A stretch of DNA of 9,747 nucleotides from Candidatus Gottesmanbacteria bacterium RIFCSPLOWO2_01_FULL_49_10 (GTDB lineage: Bacteria; Patescibacteriota; Microgenomatia; UBA10105; UBA927). Positions within the stretch are counted from its first letter, which is position 1. Each line of letters starts with the position of its first letter. Positions 1-4,831 of this stretch are shown piece by piece. Under the pieces are notes generated by a model. The model was not told where the DNA came from and did not search any database. It saw only the letters and a list, made by a program, of their open reading frames with translations. The position numbers were made by a program, and so were the translations under genes. Location: positions 16,026 to 25,772 of the forward strand of contig MFJZ01000063.1 of assembly GCA_001781025.1 (NCBI GenBank), read 5' to 3'.

Positions 1-1
1 C

Positions 2-1216
2 GGCCGCGTCATGTTTACGCTCAAAGATCATCGCGGCAACACAGTCGGATTTTCCGGACGTCTTTTGGATCCTGATGCGAAGGAAGCCAAATACATCAAC
101 ACTTCCGAAACACTGGTTTACAGCAAAAGTAACGTGCTCTACGGCCTGGATGTCACAAAGGCCGCCATCCAAAAGGAAGGGGAGGCGATTATCACGGAAG
201 GAGAGTTTGACGTCATTTCCTCATTTCAGGCGGGAGTCGGCAACGTCGTTGCCATAAAGGGGTCGGCATTGACCGAAGGCCACGTCAATCTTTTGCGGCG
301 TTTTGCCGAGCGGCTTGTGTTTGCTTTGGATAGTGACGTGGCAGGGGACGCGGCCTCACGGCGTGGGATCGAGGTTGCCGACCGAGCAGGACTCGACATG
401 CGTGTCGTTACCCTTCCCTCCGGCAAGGATCCGGATGAAGCTGTTCGGGAAAACCCCGGGGCGCTAAAGTCCGCGATCAAGCACGCAATTCCCATCTACG
501 ATTATTTTATCGGATCAGCAATCAAGCGCTTCGATACTGCTTCGTCATTTGGTAAAAAGAAGGTGAGCGAGGAGCTCCTGCCGATTATTGCAAAGATAGA
601 TAACCCCATCGTGCAGGCGCACTACGTCAAAGAACTTGGGAAGGCGCTATCCGTATCAGAGGAGGCGATCGGCGAAGGGATCAAAAAAGCAAAGTCTACG
701 GCTCTATCGTATACGCGCGACACGCGTGAGAAGAGAGAGGAACACGAGATGGCGTACCAAACAAGAGAGGAGAAATTAGAAGTATTCGTGTTGGCGCTTG
801 TCCTTCAGGGGAAAACGAGCGAGCTTTTTGATGATCTCACTCAGGAAGAAGTCGCTGTGGCAGATTTTTCCCATCTGCCGGTTCGCCAGATTCTGGAGCG
901 GATCGGTGCGTTTCTCCCTACACATCCGGTCTTTCTCGTGAAAGACTTTGCAGATAGTCTCCCCAAGGAACTGTTGCCGATCCTGGACGAGGCGTTTTTG
1001 TGGGATATCGGAGATGTCCTGACGGACGAAGAGCGCTTTGCGAAACAATGGGCGAAAGCGACCTACGAGTTGAAGCGCACGCTTCTCCGGCGCCAAATCC
1101 AGGAGTTGGCCCGCGGAAACGCTCGTTCGGAAAAGACTGACGAGCAGTCCCGGGTGATCCAGGGAAGACTAGGTGAGCTCACCGGGGCGCTTAAAGCCCT
1201 AGAAAACAAGCTCTAA
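2..1216 (+). CDS. dnaG: DNA primase DnaG, 3' part (5' end outside window)
   Basis: DnaG makes the RNA primers for DNA replication and works with the replicative helicase. The frame is open to the left edge, and family motifs start at once, so the ATG at 11 is an internal Met; the zinc-finger domain and start of the catalytic core lie upstream. Numbering from that Met: GFSGR (13-17) and KYINTSET (27-34) match the core; the TOPRIM domain has catalytic Glu63 in TEGEFD and the metal-binding DSD at 107-109, followed by AG; GKDPDE (138-143) closes the core. Residues about 163-401 are helical and charged, as expected for the helicase-binding C-terminal domain. EGEFD replaces the more usual EGYxD, which should be tolerated. 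The gene is followed after 257 nt by rpoD on the same strand, the classical primase-sigma arrangement. Identification is firm. Confidence 0.96.
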   Translation, partial: GRVMFTLKDHRGNTVGFSGRLLDPDAKEAKYINTSETLVYSKSNVLYGLDVTKAAIQKEGEAIITEGEFDVISSFQAGVGNVVAIKGSALTEGHVNLLRRFAERLVFALDSDVAGDAASRRGIEVADRAGLDMRVVTLPSGKDPDEAVRENPGALKSAIKHAIPIYDYFIGSAIKRFDTASSFGKKKVSEELLPIIAKIDNPIVQAHYVKELGKALSVSEEAIGEGIKKAKSTALSYTRDTREKREEHEMAYQTREEKLEVFVLALVLQGKTSELFDDLTQEEVAVADFSHLPVRQILERIGAFLPTHPVFLVKDFADSLPKELLPILDEAFLWDIGDVLTDEERFAKQWAKATYELKRTLLRRQIQELARGNARSEKTDEQSRVIQGRLGELTGALKALENKL

Positions 1217-1228
1217 ATCTGCTATACT
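1200..1228 (+). promoter_or_regulatory. Candidate rpoD promoter (extended -10)
   Basis: TATACT at 1223-1228 is preceded by TG-C (1220-1222), giving an extended -10. TAGAAA at 1200-1205 matches the -35 consensus at four of six positions with a 17-bp spacer. Transcription would start near 1235, leaving a leader of about 240 nt before rpoD. The promoter overlaps the last codons of dnaG, so rpoD can be transcribed apart from dnaG. Confidence 0.5.
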
Positions 1229-1248
1229 TACGGCTACGACAACGCGAC

Positions 1249-1476
1249 GCCGCCTGTAATCCCCGTGTCAAACTGGCAAAAAAGTGCTGGTTTTCACAAG
1301 AGGTGCTACAGGGGTGATCGAAAGCCTATGCCAGGTAGTGAAACTTCGATTTCAATTTTTCTTTCGGAAAATCTTTTTTACGCGTTTATTCTGCGTATCT
1401 CCCCTAGCGTTGAGAAAGGAGAGGAAAATTTTGTAGTTAGCTCAAACTAACTATCGAAGTTCTACTACCTGGTATG
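1249..1476 (+). promoter_or_regulatory. Highly structured 5' leader of rpoD (putative cis-regulatory RNA)
   Basis: This gap can fold into several nested helices that I paired by eye. Domain 1: 1249-1258 with 1307-1315 (one bulge), enclosing hairpin 1270-1277/1286-1293 (8 bp, two G-U). Domain 2: 1327-1350 with 1453-1476, 24 bp with one mismatch and three G-U pairs; it encloses 1354-1365/1419-1430 (12 bp, two G-U), which carries hairpin 1379-1383/1393-1397, and hairpin 1434-1440/1447-1453 (perfect 7 bp). Domain 2 is thus a three-way junction. Its outer helix includes the rpoD ATG (1474-1476). The only SD-like run (AGGAGAGG, 1417-1424) lies in the 12-bp helix, about 50 nt from the start. It does not resemble RNase P, tmRNA or SRP RNA as I know them. 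Function (translation control of sigma, or a separate ncRNA) is inferred. Confidence 0.5.
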
Positions 1477-2562
1477 CCGAAAGCAAAAACTCTCTCGAGT
1501 GTTGAGGATCTCATCCGTGAAGGCCGCGAAAACGGATTTGTCACGCAAGACGACATTCTCCTCCTCTACCCAAAGCCGGAAGAACACATTAGGGACATAG
1601 ATAGTCTCTATGACCATCTTATCCGCGAAGGTGTTGATGTTTTTGAAACGACGTCTCAGGATATCGAGAAAGAAGCCAGTAAGAGTATCGCAGATTTAGA
1701 AAAAGAGATTGAGGCGCTTGCCCGCGCAAGTGCTGAGGGAGTTTCCGACCCGGTCCGGATGTACCTTAAAGAGATCGGGAGAATTCCGCTTCTGACCTTC
1801 GCCGATGAGATTTCCCTTGCCAAGCGCTACGAAAAAGGTGACAAGCGTGCTAAAAAGAAGCTCATTGAAAGTAACCTCCGTCTCGTCGTATCGATTGCCA
1901 AAAAGTATATCGGCCGCGGCATGAGCCTTTTAGACCTTATCCAAGAGGGCAATCAGGGGTTGATCCGTGCGGTCGAAAAGTATGACTGGCGAAAGGGGTA
2001 CAAATTCAGCACCTACGCGACCTGGTGGATCCGGCAGGCCATTACCCGAGCAATAGCAGACCAGGCCCGCACCATCCGCATCCCGGTCCACATGGTCGAG
2101 ACGATTAACCGTTTCGTCAGAGCCTCCCGCCGCCTCATGCAGGACTTGGGTCGGGAGCCATCGCCCGAGGAGATAGCGCGGGTCATGCAGATTGACGTCG
2201 TCAAAGTCCGGGAAATTCAGAAAGTATCCCAGGAACCCACGAGCCTTGAGACTCCGGTCGGGGACGAAGAAGACAGTCACTTGGGAGACTTTATTTCCGA
2301 TCCTGGTCCATCGCCGTATGACCAGACCTCGCGACAACTCCTCAAAGAACACATGGAGGAAGTGTTGGCAACACTTTCAGATCGCGAAAAACGCGTCCTC
2401 ATCCTTCGTTTTGGCTTGGAGGACGGGCGTCCCAGGACGCTTGAGGAGGTAGGTGCGCAGTTTGGCGTCACCCGTGAGCGCATCCGGCAGATCGAGGCAA
2501 AAGCCTTGAGGAAACTGCGCCATCCGAGTAGGAGTAAAAAGCTTCGCGACTACCTTGAGTAA
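1474..2562 (+). CDS. rpoD: Primary RNA polymerase sigma factor RpoD/SigA (sigma-70)
   Basis: The housekeeping sigma factor directs RNA polymerase to -10/-35 promoters. At 362 residues it is compact and lacks the large non-conserved insert of E. coli sigma-70. Domains in order: an acidic region 1.1-like part (about 8-57), region 1.2 starting at DPVRMYLKEIG (92-102), region 2 (128-200) with NLRLVVSIAKKY, the core-binding DLIQEGN (154-160) and the -10-melting segment around YATWWIRQAI (181-190), region 3 (about 205-280), and region 4 with a helix-turn-helix at TLEEVGAQFGVTRERIRQIE (322-341). The ATG at 1474 is used because the next in-frame codon set upstream hits TAG at 1438 with no other start. 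No Shine-Dalgarno lies at normal distance, and the start codon is within a predicted helix, so translation may be regulated or unconventional. Confidence 0.97.
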   Translation: MPKAKTLSSVEDLIREGRENGFVTQDDILLLYPKPEEHIRDIDSLYDHLIREGVDVFETTSQDIEKEASKSIADLEKEIEALARASAEGVSDPVRMYLKEIGRIPLLTFADEISLAKRYEKGDKRAKKKLIESNLRLVVSIAKKYIGRGMSLLDLIQEGNQGLIRAVEKYDWRKGYKFSTYATWWIRQAITRAIADQARTIRIPVHMVETINRFVRASRRLMQDLGREPSPEEIARVMQIDVVKVREIQKVSQEPTSLETPVGDEEDSHLGDFISDPGPSPYDQTSRQLLKEHMEEVLATLSDREKRVLILRFGLEDGRPRTLEEVGAQFGVTRERIRQIEAKALRKLRHPSRSKKLRDYLE

Positions 2563-2575
2563 CCCGACGCCCTTG

Positions 2576-2603
2576 TTGCAATTTTCCACTATTTTTGTAC
2601 GAT
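2576..2603 (+). promoter_or_regulatory. Candidate promoter for the small membrane protein; possibly leaderless
   Basis: TTGCAA (2576-2581) and TACGAT (2598-2603) are separated by 16 bp. The -10 lies only 7 nt before the ATG at 2611, and there is no Shine-Dalgarno, so the transcript would begin at or next to the start codon. Confidence 0.4.
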
Positions 2604-2610
2604 AGAAGAT

Positions 2611-2928
2611 ATGAAGGGATTTGTTGTGGGTCTTCTCCTTTTCTTTCTTCTGGGGTTTGGCGGATTTTTCGTCTATCAAAAATTTTTCTCAAAGCCGGCG
2701 ACGCCTACGACTTCTTTTCAGACAACGGCAACGACCAAAGTAGGAGTTCTTCAAAAAGCGACATCTGCGTCATCTGATTATTCGCACATTCTTCTTTCGG
2801 AAGGAAAATCTGTCGGTGTCGCGGGCCCAAGCGTCAATCTGGATTCCTACGTCGGGAAAAAGGTGGAAATTATCGGCCAGTATTCCGGTACGACGCTTTA
2901 CGTAGATACGGTGAAGCTGTCGCCATAA
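2611..2928 (+). CDS. Small membrane-anchored protein with a possible OB-like C-terminal domain
   Basis: I do not recognise a named family. The 105-aa product starts with a short positive stretch and a hydrophobic helix (about 4-22, rich in Phe, Leu and Gly), then a Thr/Ser/Pro-rich linker (about 29-60). The C-terminal part (about 62-105) has alternating beta-type segments, including SVGVAGPSVNLDSYVGKKVEI and a closing TLYVDTVKL, which recall small OB-fold domains in which a strand of type YVGKKVEIIG follows a turn. No Cys lipobox is present. The probable topology is one N-terminal membrane anchor with the small domain outside. It lies 48 nt after rpoD on the same strand but has its own promoter candidate and may be leaderless. 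Real coding is supported by the signal-like N-terminus and ordered domain; the function is unknown. Confidence 0.75.
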   Translation: MKGFVVGLLLFFLLGFGGFFVYQKFFSKPATPTTSFQTTATTKVGVLQKATSASSDYSHILLSEGKSVGVAGPSVNLDSYVGKKVEIIGQYSGTTLYVDTVKLSP

Positions 2929-2937
2929 AGGGGTAAA

Positions 2938-2966
2938 TTGACAATCGTTTGCATTTCAGATTAAAT
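2938..2966 (+). promoter_or_regulatory. Candidate promoter for the 66-aa basic protein
   Basis: A perfect -35 TTGACA (2938-2943) is followed after 17 bp by TTAAAT (2961-2966), a four-of-six match to the -10. Transcription would start near 2973, just at the Shine-Dalgarno. Confidence 0.5.
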
Positions 2967-2972
2967 GGGGTG

Positions 2973-2979
2973 AGGAGGT
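2973..2979 (+). promoter_or_regulatory. Strong Shine-Dalgarno, 66-aa gene
   Basis: AGGAGGT lies 6 nt before the ATG at 2986. It is the best ribosome-binding site in the window; several other genes here have none that I can see. Confidence 0.75.
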
Positions 2980-2985
2980 ACACAT

Positions 2986-3186
2986 ATGGCATTTGCTGAT
3001 AAGAACCCGAAGGGTGTCACCTATTATCTGCACACGATGGTCGTCCGGCTCAAAGGGAGCGGCAAAAAGCAGACGATCTACTATTTTGCCCGGAAAGTCG
3101 GAAGGAACGCGCTCGACAGAGTGCCATCCGGATACAAAGTGATCCACAGCAGGCGCACGGGGTTGCCGCTTCTTAAAAAGGGATAA
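2986..3186 (+). CDS. Conserved small basic protein, 66 aa, function unknown
   Basis: The 66-residue protein is strongly basic and has no membrane segment. It reads as two short sheet-like parts: YYLHTMVVRLKGSGKKQTIYYFA (about 13-35), then a loop and GYKVIHSRRTGLPLLKKG at the end. The pattern YYLH - VRL - basic turn - IYYFA - PSGYKVI - RTGLPLLKK matches, as I recall, a small hypothetical family common in Patescibacteria; this recall is not verified here. With its strong promoter and Shine-Dalgarno it is probably well expressed. A nucleic-acid- or ribosome-associated role is a guess from size and charge only. It is convergent with the secreted-protein gene, with only 4 nt between the stop codons and no obvious terminator hairpin, so the two transcripts probably overlap at their 3' ends. 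Confidence 0.85.
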   Translation: MAFADKNPKGVTYYLHTMVVRLKGSGKKQTIYYFARKVGRNALDRVPSGYKVIHSRRTGLPLLKKG

Positions 3187-3190
3187 AACT

Positions 3191-3841
3191 TTATAAGCCG
3201 ACCGGGGACTCGGTAGATCTTTGAAGCATGAGGAGGAGCTTGGCCGTTCCGACACTCCCGTCGGATTGCGTGATAGAAACCTCTTGGTCCAGCGGATAAA
3301 GCTTCACGGGATTATTTTGCCGATAGACTCCCTTGAGATTCATGAGCGATCCCACGACCGCTTCCAGGTGCGCTGGTTGGTGATTCACAAACACGTCAAA
3401 GAAAGCAGGACGCGCTGCGTTATTGGGCAACTGGGTCATCATCTGTATTTCAAAAAATACGTCAAAGAACGAGTTGGCCGGACACTGGAGGGCCGAAGGG
3501 CATTTTTTTGATTTTTCCTCGACCCTGCCGATACTTCTATTTGACCTACTGCTATTGAGATTGACGGCCAGGCCTTGTGGGTCAGAACCGTTCAGATTCA
3601 TGGAAAGAATTTCCGTCGCGACACTTCTTGGTCCGGTGCGGTTTATCCCCACCGTCTCACCACCTTGTACCTGAACAGGGCCGGAAAGAAGTACTGACAT
3701 AGGCGGTTTTCCCCGAAGGTTAAGCTGTAGTAACGCCTGTGCGTTAAAAAACACGTCAAAGGCCAAGGCCTGGTGGGGGAGGGCCAAGAGTACAGCGGAC
3801 AGGAGGATAAAGAGGAAACAAGAGAAAAATTTCTGTATCAT
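3191..3841 (-). CDS. Secreted protein with three FDVF motifs, function unknown
   Basis: The 216-aa product begins with a clear signal peptide: Lys at 4, a hydrophobic core (about 5-21) and a likely cleavage after ALA (25-27). The mature protein starts FDVFFNAQ. The same motif returns as FDVFFEIQ (126-133) and FDVFVNHQ (148-155), so FDVF-x3-Q occurs three times, the first exactly at the mature N-terminus. Between copies 1 and 2 is a Ser/Asn/Gly-rich part (about 60-110), then a basic stretch with two cysteines (114 and 120) that could form a disulfide. The C-terminal part has beta-type segments. I do not recognise the family; extracellular binding or surface attachment is possible but not shown. 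The start is the ATG that gives the complete signal peptide; no Shine-Dalgarno is visible. Confidence 0.8.
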   Translation of the reverse strand: MIQKFFSCFLFILLSAVLLALPHQALAFDVFFNAQALLQLNLRGKPPMSVLLSGPVQVQGGETVGINRTGPRSVATEILSMNLNGSDPQGLAVNLNSSRSNRSIGRVEEKSKKCPSALQCPANSFFDVFFEIQMMTQLPNNAARPAFFDVFVNHQPAHLEAVVGSLMNLKGVYRQNNPVKLYPLDQEVSITQSDGSVGTAKLLLMLQRSTESPVGL

Positions 3842-3862
3842 GTGGCACTACTTTAGCAGTGG

Positions 3863-3868
3863 ACTATA
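3863..3868 (-). promoter_or_regulatory. Weak candidate -10 for the secreted-protein gene
   Basis: On the minus strand TATAGT lies 21 nt before the start codon. A perfect TTGACA (3879 to 3874) sits nearby, but only 5 nt upstream of it, so the two cannot form one standard promoter. A proper -35 partner is not seen. Confidence 0.25.
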
Positions 3869-3909
3869 GTAATTGTCAATAGGATTTACCAGGGGGCATG
3901 GATGACTTG

Positions 3910-3939
3910 TTGGGCTTTTCAAACACCCTGTGTTATAAT
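3910..3939 (+). promoter_or_regulatory. tRNA-Asn promoter with perfect extended -10
   Basis: TATAAT (3934-3939) with TG-T before it (3931-3933) is an exact extended -10. The -35 is weak (TTGGGC, 3910-3915, 18-bp spacer). Start is expected near 3946, about 50 nt before the mature tRNA. A second start is possible from TTTACA (3951-3956) with AATACT (3974-3979), 17-bp spacer. Confidence 0.55.
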
Positions 3940-3994
3940 TTTCGGGTTCCTTTACATTCCTCTGTAGCTTAATAATACTGTATCAAATTTTCGC

Positions 3995-4069
3995 TCCGGC
4001 GTGGCGCAATGGTAGCGCGGTTCCCTGTTAAGGAAAAGGTTACAGGTTCGAATCCTGTCGCCGGAGCCA
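3995..4069 (+). tRNA. tRNA-Asn (anticodon GTT)
   Basis: The 75-nt cloverleaf reads AAC/AAU codons. Acceptor TCCGGCG (3995-4001) pairs fully with CGCCGGA (4059-4065), followed by discriminator G and an encoded CCA (4067-4069). D stem GCGC/GCGC (4004-4007, 4015-4018) has a 7-nt loop. The anticodon loop CTGTTAA (4025-4031) carries GTT at 4027-4029; its stem has four pairs plus a G-A opposition at the top (4020/4036), a small oddity. The T arm ACAGG/CCTGT (4042-4046, 4054-4058) has loop TTCGAAT. The T1...A72, G73 acceptor end matches bacterial tRNA-Asn. A partial copy of its 3' end lies 20-110 nt downstream. Confidence 0.97.
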
Positions 4070-4089
4070 AGATTTGGTACTAGTAAAAA

Positions 4090-4180
4090 TTACAGGTTCG
4101 TTTACTCCGAAAAACTTGTTTCAAATTTATTTGGAGTTTACTCAGAACTCGATTCTGAGAATCCTGCCGTGGGAGCCAAG
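4090..4180 (+). repeat. Split partial duplicate of the tRNA-Asn 3' end
   Basis: 4090-4100 (TTACAGGTTCG) is identical to tRNA positions 4040-4050. 4159-4180 matches 4050-4071 at 19 of 22 positions, including the AGCCAAG at the tRNA end. The two pieces together rebuild the tRNA 3' portion, interrupted in the T loop by 58 nt (4101-4158). The interruption contains a stem ACTCC/GGAGT (4104-4108, 4133-4137) and a T-arm-like hairpin CTCAG/CTGAG (4141-4145, 4155-4159). There is no matching 5' half, so this is not a working tRNA. It may be an old attachment-site duplication or a decayed tRNA copy. Confidence 0.6.
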
Positions 4181-4181
4181 C

Positions 4182-4285
4182 ACCAGTCGGTGCATGGCTT
4201 CACATTGTAAATAATGCGAAGCTACGAATTTCAATTGACCTTAATCAAGGAAGGTGCGTGAGGGATGTGCCGACTGGTACATCCC
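4182..4285. other. Two competing inverted repeats (possible pseudoknot or switch)
   Basis: GGGATGT (4262-4268) and ACATCCC (4279-4285) form a perfect 7-bp stem with a 10-nt loop. That loop, GCCGACTGGT (4269-4278), is complementary to 4182-4191; with four more pairs into the stem strand the long-range helix 4182-4195/4265-4278 reaches 14 bp with two G-U pairs. The two helices can coexist only as a loop-upstream pseudoknot or else exclude each other. Transcription of this region is not shown. Confidence 0.4.
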
Positions 4286-4350
4286 ACCATGTTGAAAGAA
4301 TTCTTTTTGGATAAGAAAGAATAGGTTTAAAGCTATTCAACCCGTCGGGT

Positions 4351-4444
4351 TGATGTCCATTGATGTCCAGTTGATGTCCACGGGTTGATGTCCATTGATG
4401 TCCAGGGTTGATGTCCATTGATGTCCACCACGGGTTGATGTCCA
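4351..4444. repeat. Array of eight TGATGTCCA repeats
   Basis: The 9-mer TGATGTCCA occurs at 4351, 4361, 4372, 4386, 4396, 4409, 4419 and 4436, always exact and always preceded by T. Start-to-start distances are 10, 11, 14, 10, 13, 10 and 17 bp, so several copies come in 10-bp pairs separated by short G-rich spacers (GGG or CGGG). The last copy runs into its own mirror (TGATGT-CC-ACATCA, 4436-4449). The unit is not a multiple of three and shifts frame, which argues against coding. It may be a slippage-type minisatellite or a cluster of binding sites on one DNA face. Confidence 0.9.
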
Positions 4445-4552
4445 CATCATAAAAAGAATGATGCCCAAGATATACCCGATCAACCAAAGAAAAACCCCCA
4501 CCCAACAGCATCCTTAAAAATTTGCATATGTACTATAGTATATCAGGAGACG

Positions 4553-4828
4553 TTACGATCTTTTTAGTCTTGATTCTCGTCGTAAGATAATGTTCCGAAT
4601 ATAGATAAACAGCGCGAGAAATTGTCCGGCGATAAACACAGGGTCTCCGCGTTTCAGGGCGTAAATCAGTATCATCACAGATCCGATGACGCTCAGATAC
4701 CAAAAACTCATTGGAATAACGCTTTGTTTCTGTTTTTCCGATTGGAGCCACTGCACAAAAAATCGGAGAAAGAAGACAAATTGCGCGGAAAAACCAAACA
4801 GGACCCACCAATCTAGTATGACGTTCAT
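4553..4828 (-). CDS. LAB_N-type small membrane protein (lipid-A-disaccharide synthase N-terminal domain family)
   Basis: The 91-aa protein has three membrane helices (about 5-25, 41-59, 63-82) and the family signature GFSAQFVFFLRFFVQW (12-27), SE (30-31), SVIP-x2-FWYLSVIGS (36-50), YALKRGDPVFIAGQ (56-69). As I recall, the family is grouped with PQ-loop/SemiSWEET-like transporters. Free-standing copies often sit next to GT2 polyprenyl-sugar synthases, and a role in moving lipid-linked sugars across the membrane is plausible. It starts 3 nt after the GT2 stop, so it is translationally linked. The name of the Pfam family should not be read as lipid A synthesis: no other LPS gene is visible here. 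It is the last gene of the cassette. Confidence 0.9.
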   Translation of the reverse strand: MNVILDWWVLFGFSAQFVFFLRFFVQWLQSEKQKQSVIPMSFWYLSVIGSVMILIYALKRGDPVFIAGQFLALFIYIRNIILRRESRLKRS

Positions 4829-4831
4829 ATA

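Larger units (their letters stand above)
4070..4552. other. Gene-free, structure- and repeat-rich region
   Basis: I find no convincing gene in these 483 bases. The stretch holds a split partial tRNA copy, a hairpin with a pairing partner upstream, and a 9-bp repeat array, each listed separately. Extra hairpins: 4300-4308/4314-4322 (9 bp, one G-U, 5-nt loop), 4337-4343/4347-4353 (7 bp, 3-nt loop, leading into the first repeat) and 4445-4450/4458-4463 (6 bp). No hairpin is followed by a good T-run on either strand, so I call no terminator. It separates the tRNA (+) from the 3' end of the glycosylation cassette (-). Confidence 0.7.

Noticed and set aside
1265..1450. 61-codon GTG-start reading frame between dnaG and rpoD
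   Set aside because: No Shine-Dalgarno, no recognisable domain, and it runs through the predicted helices; the RNA structure explains the sequence better. A regulatory leader peptide is not excluded.
4351..4444. CRISPR array
   Set aside because: The unit is 9 bp with 1-8 bp between copies; there are no spacers of usable length and no cas gene.
4245..4511. 88-codon minus-strand frame across the 9-bp repeats
   Set aside because: The 10-bp-spaced repeats change frame from copy to copy, the protein is rich in Trp/His/Asp by accident of the repeat, and there is no start signal.
4497..4552. Rho-independent terminator for the glycosylation cassette
   Set aside because: The minus strand has a G-run followed by five T near 4490, but I could not form a convincing stem.
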